Shown: positions 44,560 to 56,700 of the stretch, in pieces | Numbering within the stretch: the stretch's first letter is position 1 | Layout of the letters: each line of letters starts with the position of its first letter | Origin: Blasia pusilla | Taxonomy: Eukaryota > Marchantiophyta > Marchantiopsida > Blasiales | Direction: 5' to 3' | DNA length: 64,000 nucleotides | NCBI GenBank assembly: GCA_050084515.1 | Contig: CM114273.1 | Span: 7,936,001-8,000,000 of the forward strand | Translations under genes and position numbers: made by a program | The notes under the pieces: generated by a model | The model's input: the letters and a program-made list of their open reading frames with translations, nothing else | Database searches by the model: none | Told to the model about the DNA's origin: nothing

Positions 44560-45510
44560 TGATATGGGCCCTAAGTTGACAGGAGGAGAGTGGCGTCGGA
44601 TACATCAATTCTTGAGGAGTTATAGGAGTTGTTTTGCATTAAGCATGCAGGATTTGGGTACGCTGAAGGGTCTAGGGATCCGAATTGAGTTGTCGAGTGA
44701 CACGCCGATCTTCCGACGATCCTATAGGTACAGTGATATGGAGAGGGCTCTGACTCAGAGTAGGAGCTAGGACTTGGTTGGAGCATACTAGTGGAGATAT
44801 CACATGGAGAGTGTGCATCTGCCACTTTCATGCCCGCCAAGAAGGATTTGCATGGCAACTGGACGGATAGGCGGATGTGTGGAGATTACCGACCTATCAA
44901 TTGGCAGACAAAGTCCGATAGGTATGCCATGCCCACCCCTAAGGATATCTTTGATGCAATTGGGTATGCAAAGGTCTTCAGTTCATTGGATTTGCGAGCC
45001 GCATACCATGAGCTGGCTATCAGATTGGAGGATAGGCAGAAGACGGCATTTTGGGGCATTGATCCTCACAAGAAGGATTGTTTGTACCAGTGGCGGTTCT
45101 TACCATTCGGGTTAAAGAACGCCCTAGTTGATATTTAGAGGGTCATGGATAAGATCATGGTAGGTTTGGATTTTTCTAGGTATTATATTGATGACATCGT
45201 AATCTTTAGCGTCACGGTTGAGAAGCATGAGCAACATCTAGAGGAGGTGTTTTGACGATTGCAGTTACATGGGCTGAAGCTACATCCAAGCAAGTGCAAG
45301 TTCTTCTATGACCAGATTGAGTACTTGGGTCATACAACATACCCAGGGAGCCTTGGTGTGCAGCATACAAAGGTAGAGGCTATTTCACGCATTCCACATC
45401 CTACAGATGTGAGTCGATTTCGTGCATTCATGAGATTGGAAAACTTCTATCGAAGGTATCCTTGCAAAGCCGCTAACCTTGCTGACCAAGATGGATCACG
45501 AGTGGCACTG
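44560..45510 (+). pseudogene. RE2 reverse transcriptase, broken
   Basis: Fingers and palm are visible: RRSYRYSDMERAL, then after a frameshift near 44780 AKKDLHGNWTDRRMCGDYRPINW, SSLDLRAAYHELAI (first Asp), FLPFGLKNA, YIDDIVIFS at 45184-45210, then HPSKCKFFYDQIEYLGH. Stops at about 45136 (CAG to TAG) and 45254 (CGA to TGA). All catalytic Asp residues are present, but the frame is interrupted. Confidence 0.9.
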
Positions 45511-46036
45511 GGGGGATGAACATGAGAGAGCATATCAGTTGCTCAAGGATAGATTGACGTCCACGCCCATATTGAGGAGACCGATCAGGGGCGTCTTTTC
45601 CAGTTGCATACCGATTGGAGCATGTTGGGGCTTGGAGCCGTGCTCACCTAGCATGATGATGATGGTAGAGAGTTCATTGTGGCTTACGCTAGTCGCTCAA
45701 ACAACAATTGTAAAGGCAAAGTATAGCTCGTATGAGGATGAGTGCTTGGTTGTAGTGTGGGCTGTCGCACATTTCAGGTGTTATTTATTCGGCAACCCCT
45801 TTACCATCATTACATATCATCAGCCACTTAAGTGGTTGATGGAGTCTGACAAGCTTACAAGGAAGCGTGCGAGGTGGGCTCTTTTGGTGCAGGAGTATGA
45901 CTTCCAGGTGGTGCATAGACCAGGGACGCTCAATCAGGATGCAGATAGTTTGAGCCGTAACCCATGCTTGAGTCAACGAGATGCGACTGAAGCTCGTTGG
46001 CATGGTGAGAGTGATAAGAAGTTGGAGCCAAGATGA
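45479..46036 (+). pseudogene. RE2 RNase H
   Basis: A 185-codon open frame carries the tail part: YSSYEDECLVVVWAVAHFRCYLF, TYHQPLKWLMESDKL, ARWALLVQEYDFQVVHRPG, DADSLSRNP. The early part is read in another frame (RPIRG..., LTLVAQTT). The D of the DHQPL box is Tyr here. It ends with TGA at 46034 where RE1 has TGG. Confidence 0.85.
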
Positions 46037-46039
46037 CAC

Positions 46040-47125
46040 GTGTTAGCCTATTTGGGCTTGTTGGCTATGGGGAGCCAGATTGTTGAGACTTCGATGGCGA
46101 GGTCTGATGGAGGATCCTTAGAGGCCGATGAGAAGACGACACGTGGCCGAGACATTCACGACGATGGAGTGGTCTTGGAGTACCTGCGTACTCGCAACAT
46201 CGTGAGCACAGTGGATGCTAGAGAGTGGGATCAGATCCTACAGCGAGCCAGACAGTTTTGATGGGAGGGGACACATGTGTTGCGAGTTTGGGAGGATGGT
46301 AGAGTGCGTCTGGTGTCTCATCCTTCATAGAGAGCACGTTTGGTGCGTCACGCCCATGAGGAGTTGGGTCATTTTGGAGTGAAGCGGACGTACAACTTGC
46401 TCCAGATACAATATTGGTGGCGAGGCATGCAGGCTGATGTTCAATAATTTGTTGCCAGGTACATGCTGTGTGATCGAGTTGGAGCATCGTTCAATGCTCC
46501 GACTCCACAATTGCATCCACTTTCGATTATGGATTTAGGTTATAGATGGAGTTGGGATTTTGCAGGATCTTTGCCTTTGACGGAGCGGCATAGCCGTTAT
46601 GTGTTGGTGATGGTCGAGCACTTCTTAAAGTGGATAGAGTTGGTTGAATTTCTTGACAAAGTGAGTGAGGGAGTAGCATTTGCCTTCCTAGATTGAGTGG
46701 TGAGTCATTATGGCACACCAGTTGAGGTGTTGACAGACCAAGGTACAGAGCTTCGCGGGGAGTTTCAGGCCTTGTGTGACCAGGAGCTGATCCACCATCG
46801 CACTTATTCGTGAGATCATCCTGAGGCGGATGGACTAGCGGAGCGGATTGTGGAGACGGTGAAGAGAGGATTAAGCAAGTATGGCTTGTAGAGAGGTTAC
46901 TTAGGAGATTGGGACCTCCAGTTTCTGTGGTTGGCGATGGGATATACATTCAGCAAGCAGGCATCCTTAGCATCTTTTTCACTGTACTTGCTTTTGTATG
47001 GCCGAGAGTTAGATTTACCTACGGCCATTTGTCGAGATGTTGGTGAGGTGTTGAACCTTGATGATCCTCATGTATGGATGCGAGCATATTCTCAGAGGGT
47101 TGAGTTGTTTTAGAGAGTGACGCCC
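46040..47125 (+). pseudogene. RE2 integrase, broken
   Basis: HHCC region (HAHEELGHFGVKRTYNLLQIQYWWRGM, ARYMLCDR), then the DDE core: SWDFAGSLPLTERHSRYVLVMVEHFLKW, LTDQGTELRGEF, PEADGLAERIVETVKRG, then LLYGRELDLPTAICRD. Stops at about 46258, 46328, 46445, 46694, 46810, 46888 and 47111, mostly at positions where RE1 has CAG, CGA or TGG. Confidence 0.88.
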
Positions 47126-47590
47126 ATGGCGTCTGAGAACTTGGCGATTGCGTAATATCGGGATACGTTGAGGTATGCGACTATTCGGGGAGGTGGTTAT
47201 CGACCTACTATCCGGAGGTTTCATCAAGGAGACTATGTCTACTTGCAACTGATGGCACCCACAACATTGGATGTGATAGTAGGGCGCACCATCTTGAGAG
47301 TGTGTGAGATTTTGCCATCCGGTATTCTTTTATTGGAGGGACATGATGGTATGGTTTGGAAGGATCATGTGCGTAACTGTGTGTCATCTCATCTTCCGAA
47401 CATTGATCCAAGCTTAGTGGTAGTTCTTGCAGGCTTGAGATGTATGTTATGTGGTTCTGCCCGTGGGGCATCCACTATGGTAGTCTATGATGGGTGTTCG
47501 AGAGGATGGCATATGACATGTCTGAGGCCACCTCTCACTAGGATTCCTGAGGGACAATGGATGTATCCCAGATGTACATATGGTAAGTAG
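47126..47590 (+). pseudogene. RE2 integrase tail and PHD finger (C-terminus of Pol)
   Basis: An open frame from 47168 to the TAG at 47588: RRFHQGDYVYLQ, TLDVIVGRTIL, ILPSGILLLEG, MVWKDHVRNC, then the PHD finger at 47441-47574: CMLC, YDGC, WHMTC, LRPPL, EGQWMYPRC. The pattern is C4HC3-like with two ligand positions as Tyr (third and seventh). The first of these is Cys in RE1. The signature Trp before the last ligand pair is kept. The stop lies about 160 bases before the polypurine tract and looks like the true end of Pol. Confidence 0.87.
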
Positions 47591-47750
47591 TTCTAGATTC
47601 TGACTTGTGTCTATGACATGGATGACATGAAGGCGACTAAAGATGAGGCCACATGAACACTCGACTTTTTTGCTCTTAGCGTCCGAGAGATGTATGTCAT
47701 GGTAGGTAGGGATAGATGACTATTTGGAGTTAGAGGGACCTAACCATCAG

Positions 47751-47762
47751 TTAGGGGGGCGA
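47751..47762 (+). promoter_or_regulatory. RE2 polypurine tract
   Basis: TTAGGGGGGCGA, matching RE1. It is separated from the TGTCAC start of the LTR core by a 127-bp A repeat. Confidence 0.7.
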
Positions 47763-47889
47763 TTGGAGATATTTTGGTACTTCTTGTGTCATTGTTTGGA
47801 TGCCATAAGTTAGCATGGGATCGTGCGTCTTTGTGTGTATGTTTGTCGACAACGATGTATATTGTGTAGCAATGTGTATGCGCACGATA
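47763..47889 (+). repeat. RE2 127-bp repeat A, upstream copy
   Basis: Begins TTGGAGATATTTTGG and ends GCGCACGATA. Repeated at 48397-48523. Confidence 0.92.
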
Positions 47890-47891
47890 GT

Positions 47892-48396
47892 TGTCACAAA
47901 TTTTTAGGATAGATCGGAGAGATTCGGTAGAGCGCTTTCGCGAGTAGAGGAGGACAGACTAAGGAGGTTGAGGATGAATTGCTGAGGTCTTGGGAAACTT
48001 GAGAAAGTAGGTTTCCCCTTCGTTTTGGCTCATTTGGAGCCATATAGAGAAACTTACTAATTTAGGTAAGTTTCCATGTTTGACTTTCTACTTTGGGAAA
48101 TGGTCCTTGACCGGGTATAGCAGGTCAAGAGCCAAGGAGGTGACCTACGAGCATAGGTTACCGAGGAGAGAGCTTGGGAGAGGGAAGGGGATATACCTCA
48201 AAGAGAGAGAGTTTGAGAGCTCATTCTCTCTTTGTTGAACCTCTTGGCATGAGGCGGTGGAGCTATGGTCCCTTGCTTTGTGAGTGTTACCCAAGCCTCT
48301 CATTAGGAGAGTGGGTTTGGTTTGACATTGAGAGAAACATGTGAGAGTGCACACATTTGAGAGCTATGGTGTTGAGAGAGATTCGATCTTGATTTA
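47892..48396 (+). repeat. RE2 3' LTR core
   Basis: About 505 bases from TGTCACAAATTTTTAGG to GATCTTGATTTA, colinear with the 5' LTR at 38249. Confidence 0.88.
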
Positions 48397-48523
48397 TTGG
48401 AGATATTTTGGTATTTCTTGTCTTGTTGTTTGGATGCCATGAGTTAACATGGGATCTTGCGTGTTTGTGTGTATGTTTGTCGATAGTGATGTATGTTGTG
48501 TAGCAATGTGTATGGGTATGATA
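48397..48523 (+). repeat. RE2 127-bp repeat A, downstream copy
   Basis: Same length as the other three A copies. Abuts the LTR core directly. Confidence 0.9.
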
Positions 48524-49139
48524 ATTCTATGAGTTCCCACAATTTTGAGTAACCCTACATTTACACTATTGATTGAGCATGGGATGAAACAATCCCTTCT
48601 ATATCCTCGTGTTGATACCTATCTTTCTGGGCCCCTTCTATAGTTGATGGGTATCAATTTAATTGAGGAAATTAAATTAAAAGGGGAATTAAGAGGAAAA
48701 AGATAAGCTAAGAAACTGATTTTAAGGAGGTAACTAGTATCTACATTATAATAGGCGACCTTATGAGACAAAATAGTGTATAAAAAGACAAAATTGCAAC
48801 AAACTTGCAATTTTGTCCCTTTCTTCACATTTGATGTTTTGGGAAGGAAAAATGAATGGAAGAGGAAAGATTTTTTTAATTAAAATTAAATAATGATTTA
48901 ATTAATGTGTTATATTTTGGTGGGAAAGGGAGAAGTAAGTATTATTTAAACTTTTATGGAAAGGTAGAATTATTTACTAGAGTGGGATATTATTGAAATT
49001 TTAATTGAAAAATTAGTCGAAAGAGTGAGATGTTATTATTTCTTTCAGATTTAAGAAAATAAAAATTACAAACATATTTTAAGATAAAAATATAATTATT
49101 AAAAAATAATATTTTCGTTCACAAACACGGGCATGCTCT
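48524..49139. other. AT-rich DNA, no gene seen
   Basis: Contains only short frames (48619-48828 on the minus strand). No repeat boundary is evident. Confidence 0.4.
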
Positions 49140-49830
49140 ATCTAATCATACTATTAAGCGTGTTAGCTTATTATGAAGACAAATGAATGGAGAACACTAT
49201 CATGTTTGCCCATGAAGCCAATTCATGAACTTTTTCTTTTAATTTTATCCTCTACTAAGCAAAAACAAGAATGGCTAAGATTTTGATAGTTAGGTTTTTT
49301 ATTTATGTATTTATTTTCAATAGATAAATAAAATTAATTCAAATTCAAATATCTTTCCCATGAAATCTTATTTAATTTCATTAATTTTTCTTATCTTTTT
49401 TCGTTTGGAAATTTAAAATTATTTTTTCAAGATTCATTCCAATAAATTATGATAAAAATTAATTTAAAGTTTAATTTTGAGGAAAAATTAATTTTATTTT
49501 TGGAAAAACATTAAAAGGATAATAGGAAACTAATGGGACAAAAATTATTCTTCAAAATAATAGGAGAAATAATTTTTTTATATTTTTAATTTTCAAATTA
49601 GATTTGAAGAAAATGTTAATCCCTCATAAAACATTCATAAAAATAAATGATTTTCTTTTGCTAATTGAAGGAAGGGGATTGGAAAAGGGATAAATTCTGT
49701 TTTCATCATTAATAAAATAAAATAGATTAATTTTTTTTCTCAGCCAAGGTAAATGTATTATAAAAAAAATCTATTTTTCTTCTATTTTTCATCGTTTTAA
49801 AAATTAAACTATGTTCAAAGTGTGCCCACA
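49140..49830. repeat. AT-rich dispersed repeat, copy 2
   Basis: Homologous to 19730-20430 in the same orientation. It ends about 0.9 kb before the U2AF65 start codon. Confidence 0.7.
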
Positions 49831-50722
49831 AGGATAAAACTTACTAGGTATTTATATCCAAAGAAATGGAAACCCGGAAAGATACCTCCTACGAACCCCG
49901 TGGGATTCTCCGTACGATTACATATCTACTCTCCGGAATGACGGAATGCGTTCCTTCGGCCAGGAATACGGGACGCGGGGATCAGCCGAAACCCAAACGA
50001 AGGGGAAAGCTTACGACGTCCACTTTGACGATCTGACGGGAACGTCCCCGTCAATCCCGTCGTTTCTCTCTGTCTGTGTGCCTCGCCCCCTCAAGGCTCG
50101 TTTTGCCTGTGCGCTTGTTTGCTACCTGCTCTGTCCTTCTGCCCTAATCACCATATCTTTCCTCACCGCATGTGTCTAGCACTCGCAGCTAAGTAACGTC
50201 GAGCTCTGCGCTGATTGATTGCATTGTGCTGCTGCCAGGGTGTGGATTGTACGCATCGAGTGCCGCTAGTTTACGCCACGCGCAATCCTTTAGAGGATGT
50301 TAGGAGCTGAATTTTGTCGTTTTCTTTGCAGTGATAATTTTGAATAATTTGGATCTTTTGAGGGAGTGAGGAAGCTCTAAGTCGGGAACTGGTGGGCGTC
50401 TATCTTGGTTAAAGCCCGCAAGTGCAGTGACTATCTCAGTCCGCGGAGGTTGCATTGGTGGCGTCCACCGAGAGGAGCACGAGAGGGTCTCTATTGGCGT
50501 TCTTGCGGTCTTGCTTAATTTCGAAGACAACTTTTTCTCACATTTTCGGAGAAAGAAGGTCAAGCGATCATGAGAATGATTGCAGGATGAGACGGTGGCC
50601 GTCAAGAAGATAGTTGGTTAATGCGCAGCTCCCTCAGGTTATCTTGAGGAATTATTTCCTCTTGGAGAGTTTAAGCGTGGGTGTGAAGTAGTATCCCCTT
50701 GGCTGCGGGGAAAAGGGGTATC
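49831..50722 (+). promoter_or_regulatory. U2AF65 promoter and 5' leader region
   Basis: The sequence turns from AT-rich repeat to mixed-composition, pyrimidine-rich DNA at about 50030 (TTTCTCTCTGTCTGTGTG), typical of plant leaders. The transcription start and any leader intron cannot be placed from sequence alone. An upstream ATG frame at 49946-50179 could be an upstream ORF if transcription begins early. Confidence 0.4.
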
Positions 50723-53700
50723 ATGGCCGGGGATGACGATGATCGCTATGGCAGCGATTTGAGGGACTCGCCGCGTCCTCGGAGTCGATCGTATCATAGG
50801 AGCCCGGACGAGGACGGGAGAGAGGTTTCTCCGCCGGATAGTCGTGAAGGAAGGGAGAATGGTGATCGTCATCGGGAGGTATGAGTTGAGCTTTTCACAC
50901 GGTGCACCAAGCCTTCAATGTGTCGTTTGCAGTGCCTTTCGTTTTTCTTGTTCATCTCGCTCAACTTTGAATGATCCTCTCATGTCAGTGCAAGGTGCTT
51001 TCCCCTGACCCTTTTCTATTCTGGTGAATCTCCCCGGGTGCCCACTGTTAGGCACGTTCGTCTTGGGGAGTTCACTTCCTCTGATTTTTTGCCTTTTCCC
51101 GGGAAACTGCCTCTCAGCTCGTGGACATCTCAGATATCACGATGGGTTCTCTACTTCCCCTACCAGTGAACGGGGTTGGTTCACGTATCCTCACAGCCGA
51201 ACGGGGGACAAGGTTTATTACATGTACATCTTCATCAATGTCGTAATGTCGCCATAGTAAATCATATCACATGGAAGAATGAACTCAGGTTGTAGTGAAG
51301 TCGGCATCTCTGGATTTGGAAGGGTTAGTCTTCTCCCTCTGAGCGCTAGTTATTTTTTTTTGGAGAGGATCCAAGCAGGTATAAGCTTCTTTTTCTTAAA
51401 ACTTGGATCTGCAGCAACTCTTGTAGTAGATTTTTGTTTTTGGAATTGGTTTGGAGCTCTCCTTTTTTAAAACAAGGTTTTGGTTGGAAATAGAAGCAGT
51501 TTGGTCCGGTGTTCTATGTCTACTCTGATGAGGGGCACTCACCCAGTTTCCCTTATTCAAATCTAAAGCAGAAGTTGTATAAATGCCTAGTATGGCGCAA
51601 GTATATTCTTTATCAGTAAGAGTTTCTTGCAAGTCAATGGTTGGGTTTATGCCCGCTTGATGTTAAGGAGTGGGCCGTAGTGGCTTTTTCTGGGATCCCT
51701 TTGAATCTTAAAGCTCAAGCATGAACATTCCATGTAGCAAGTAATGCACCCGCACTACTTGTCGCTACAGACAGTTCCCGAAGACAGTCCAGACCAGAGA
51801 GTGTTGGTATGTATTTTTAATCGCTGCTCAGACTCCTTTGCTTACTAATTGTTGGTGGTTGAAATGAACATGCAGCGAATGCCTCGGGAAGAAGACAGAA
51901 GTAAGGACAGAATGAGAGAAGATGGTGGTCATCGAGAGCGGCGTCGAAGGGATGATCGGAGCGATAGGGACCGAGAACGGGGTGACAGGGATCGAGAACG
52001 CGGTGAAAGGGAGCGTCGCCATCGTGAGGATGTTGGTGATAGAGATAGGGGAGAGAGAGAGAGGTAACATATCATCTGAATAGGTTCTTGAGGGAAGCGT
52101 TCTATGTTTGGAGAAGAGGCCCCAAACTGTCTTGTCAGACAGTCGCGGGCCCTTTTTTTGTCTGACAGTCTCTCCCTGGGGCCATGTGTGTGACATCTGA
52201 ACAGGGAATTGTTGTAGCACTGCTATGGTTACCAATTCTCAGGAATCTTCTCCAAGGTAGAATTCTGCGGTCTGTCTTCTGTTTTCTGTAAGCTTTCAAG
52301 ATCTGATGTGTTCTTCCTATTGTTTTATGAGTTCAGGTCTCGTCATGACTATGACCGTGATCGAGAGCGGCGGCACCGGCATCGATCACGTTCTCGGTCT
52401 CAAGGAAGGTCACGAGATCAGCGAGACTCTCGTTCTCGATCAAGAGATCGAAAAAGGTAGACAATGATCACTTTATCCAGTCATCATCTCCCTCAACTTG
52501 CTTAGCAGTTAAGCATTTTGTCAATGATCTGTCTGTCTTTCCTGAATCTTCATTTTGATATTGGGTGGTTAGGGATAAAGATCAGATCTAAATCAGAAGT
52601 AAGGAAGCCTAAGAAATGGGTATGAATTTTATTACTGTGGTGAGCATTAGGTTTGTGAGCCTTATCCCATGACAGATGCATGGGAGTGGCCAAGTGCATC
52701 ATAATGTTTGTAGGAAGTTATGAGTGCATTAGGAAAGGATGTGAACGGGCTATTGTAGTGAAGCTAGTCACTTTCAACTTCTAAGTGTTTCCTTGGTGGG
52801 TTGTCCTTTCCTTGTTTTGGGGTCTTGGGGTGAAGGGTCTCTGTGATGCAGAAGCCTTTGGTGCCAGTATTGCAATGTTGTTTTGGAACCTGCTGGAGCC
52901 AAAGAAAGTTCATTGACCTAGCAGTTCTAGACACCTTATAAATGTACAGTAACATTTAGTTCCTCTTCTTTGTATAAGAGTTCATTTGCATTACTGTACA
53001 CCGTGAAGATATTGATTTCTCTTGTGACAAAACATCGCAGCAAGCGCACAAGTGGATTTGATATGGCACCTCCTGGTGCCACTGTAGTGACAGCTTCTTC
53101 AATGTCAGGTGTGTGAAGATCAAGTTTCTGTTATCTTCTCACAAGTGATTGGTTGATTGAGTCCTGCCCTGGTAGGCACCATTTTGCATGTTAGTTCGAT
53201 GAAGCGGTGGATCCACCAATGGCACATGTGCTTTGACTTCCTGTCCACCATGCTCTTAGATTCTACAGGTCTCATGATAGCTGTGTATACTTGGTCCTGC
53301 AAGCTTATGCATGAAAAGAATGGTCAGGTAGAAGTTCTTGCATCAGCTCATATAGTCTAAGTTTTATGTGAAGCTGCAAGTTTCATAGATTATTGCAATC
53401 CCTGTGAGTCCACTTGTCAGAACTGTAAAGATAAGAATATTCTCTTTTATGCCCCATGAATATAATAGGTTAAAAATAGAATATCCTTACTTTATTGAAT
53501 CACTGTGGGTGGACACTGAGGAAAGTTGTTCGCTCGTTCGTTGTCTTTCTTTGGATGGTCTGTGTTTGTTGTGTCTGTTTTGTTTGCTTTGTGGGTGCGG
53601 ATGGCATCACGAGCCCATAGTCTTCTGTGCCTCTCAACGAACGTGTCTTCGAAGGCTTTTATGCACAACGAAGGAGTTTGGTGCACATTTATTAGTGCAT

Positions 53701-56700
53701 CAATGAACATCTCAATCCATCTATGGTTGTGGCCAAGCCTACCCATCTCTTCCTGCCTGTTACTGGAGGCATTGCTTTGTAATTTCGATCAGGAAAGGGT
53801 GCACTATAGAAGTTTGAGCCCTCAACTTCAGACGCTGATCAAGGTGTAATACTATATATAGCCTCCATGCTTTGGATGCTTGCATCGAACCTTAGGGCTC
53901 AAGGGGAACCTTTAGTGCAGCAAGAGGGCTTCTGGATATATGGCATTCAGTGGCTGACCATGCATGAGATTAGGTTCAATGCTCAACCCACAAACAGGGG
54001 TGCTACCATCAACGGCTGCAGGTCCGGGAAGTGCTTTATCATCCCTAGGTACTTCCTTTCTTCCACTTAAGCTTGTTTCCATGGTTAGTAAAACAGGTAT
54101 CTTTTGAGAGCTGTGGGCATTTTTACTGCAATAGGAGTCCAGATGTGGGTAAGGATGAGTAGAATATTCCCCTTGTGAAAATGTCATTGTTTATCCTTAG
54201 AAACTGTTTCAATGAACAGAGTGGTTGAAAGGCTTCTCAGGAGGAGTTTTCCTGCATACCTTTTAACGGTCAAAGTCATAACTGTGGTTAAAAATTGCAC
54301 GTAATAGTATTTGTGGTATTTGGACCATGAGTTTGGTTTCTTGGTTTTGCAGGCCAGATCCCAGGAATGGGTCAGGCTCTTCCTGGAGTTTTTCCATCCA
54401 TGTTTCCTTTTGCTGGTGGGACACAGGTATATATATTCTGCCCCAACTGTTCATGTTTAGGTGATAGATGGGTTGCTATCTAACTACCTTTTGGGGTTTA
54501 ACTTTCAGTTCTTTCATTATGCAAGAGAGGGAGCCACCTTGAGTGATGTGTACCATAGAGTTTGGAATTTCATTCGAGAAATGAGGGGAGAGAAGACAAG
54601 TGTTCGGGGGGAGAGTGGAGGGGGAAGCACCCCAATTTCTGTCAGTGCCCTCCTGGTGCCAGCTGTTGGTCATGCTACGGCGTACATGTTGTGTGATTTC
54701 TGTATCACTGTCCTTGCACTCATCATTCTCAGCAGAAGTTATCACTCTGAATGATTGTTGTATGGAGGCCCACTGACTATTCATGCACAAGCTTGGTGTG
54801 TGCCTCAGCCCTCAAATTTCTACCTTAAATAGCTTCGAGATGGATGTCTAGGAGGATTTTGGTCAGCTCCATTCTCAACTAATGTTAATGGAACTCCATG
54901 AATCTCAAACTTTGTTGGGCCCCAGTTGTCGCCAGAGCTGTTGATACAAAACGTGAATCCAAGGGCTGGAAAGGGTTGTTCTCTGCCTGTACTGGCAGCA
55001 ATTGGATTCAATTGTCTAGTCTCTGAGGTTTCTGGCAACAACTGGATGATCATAATTAATGGTGAACATGGCAGTTGAATCTTGAGCACTCTGATGGGTG
55101 CACGCGTGAAGCTTTAGAATGCTGAGTTTCAATTCGGTTTTGTGACCTTGCCCTTGTTGTTCTGGACTAGTAACACCTATGGATTATGATGCAGTTATTT
55201 TACATTTCAAGATGATTAAACACTTAACCAGTCTGCCCTTGGGAGTTTTTGGGAATTGGTTTTTCTTCAAAGTTCATATAACAGTGCTCTTTGGTGTTTG
55301 GTATTCAGCAGTAGTTGATATTCTCAAATTTTCTTTTCCATGATGTAGCAGGCAACAAGGCATGCCCGCCGAGTCTACGTAGGAGGTTTGCCTCCAATGG
55401 CTAATGAGCAGGTGACATTTATTGCTGACAATCTGGATTGATATATTAACCAATCAATTGTTTCAGCCATATTGTAGATAGTTTGTAGTCTGTACAATTT
55501 ATTTTTTATTAATTAAAATTAAAATTCAGTTTTTGCTTCTTGTGAATTGCCATTCTCAAGAAGTTAGTGGCTTTGAAACTCAGTTTCTGGTTGATTGCAG
55601 AGTGTCGCCACGTTTTTCAGCCAGGTAATGGCTGCTGTCGGTGGTAATACTGCGGGCCCAGGTACAAGATAAACTCTGAAAAGTGTGGACATTCTTTTGT
55701 AGGCCATTGGTATGAACATTTGGGAGACTATGCTTAGGCTGATGTTTCTTGAATTTCATCATAATTGTAGAGCGTTGGCGCTTCACCCAGCAAAGATTTC
55801 AAAAGGATCTTGCATTCTGGAAACCCTTCTTCTTGCTAGAGGGCCTGTTGTTTGATGATGCTCTAATCTTTTGTCCATCTGGCTCAGGCGATGCTGTTGT
55901 CAATGTTTACATTAATCAGGAGAAGCGCTTCGCATTTGTGGAGATGCGGACTGTTGAAGAAGCCAGCAATGCAATGGCCTTGGATGGGATTATTTATGAG
56001 GTAGAGTGGCTGTTCTTTTTGTGAGGCAAATTGGAAATGGACATTTACTAGTTATGGTTCTGTCAACAGTATCGTGGTGTGTGGAAATGTTTTGGGATGT
56101 TTTAAAAAGATCTGAATCCATCAAATGATTGTAGCCAGTGGAGCTCCCTTAGCCTCAAATGCTCTTCTTTGTCCAAATTCTGGTTGTGGTTGGTTTTTTC
56201 TTCTCACCTTATGGTCTTGAGCAAGTTTGGCTGATATATCAATTTGTACAGGGGGTCTCTGTTCGAGTGAGAAGACCAAGTGACTACAATCCATCCATGG
56301 CTGCAACACTTGGTCCTAGCCAGCCAAGTCCACACTTGAATTTGGCAGCGGTTGGACTGACTCCAGGGTCTGCTCTGAACACCATGAATATTAAATTTGT
56401 TGGTTCATACACATAGGATATAGTATGAATATGTGATCAACTTAGCCTTGGCATCGAGATGGTCTGTCATTCAGTTCCTACTTCCTTCACAGGTGCAAAA
56501 TTTTGTGACGTCATTTGTTTCCTTCAGTTCACTGTTCTGCCACTGACTATTATGTTGCACAGGGCATCTGGTGGTGCCGATGGGCCGGACCGAATATTCG
56601 TGGGAGGATTACCCTACTACCTTAGCGAAGAGCAAATCATGGATCTTCTATCTTCTTTTGGGTAGGTGATTCGCTTCATCTGTCCATGGGTTATGAGTGT

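Larger units (their letters stand above)
38249..48523 (+). mobile_element. RE2: second copy of the methyltransferase/PHD Ty3/gypsy family
   Basis: About 10.3 kb with both LTRs: leader, gag with two degraded zinc knuckles, protease, methyltransferase, RT, RNase H, integrase, PHD finger, polypurine tract, 3' LTR. It is structurally fuller than RE1, keeping the protease core and full RT fingers, but has more stops. The two LTRs are clearly related yet visibly diverged, so the insertion is not recent. RE2 provides the reference for the ancestral layout of the family. Confidence 0.93.

Noticed and set aside
53109-54352. Extra coding exons within the 1.2-kb intron 4 of U2AF65
   Set aside because: Exons 4 and 5 join in phase and yield the continuous conserved protein. 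Open frames in the intron (for example 53526-53849) match nothing in the family.
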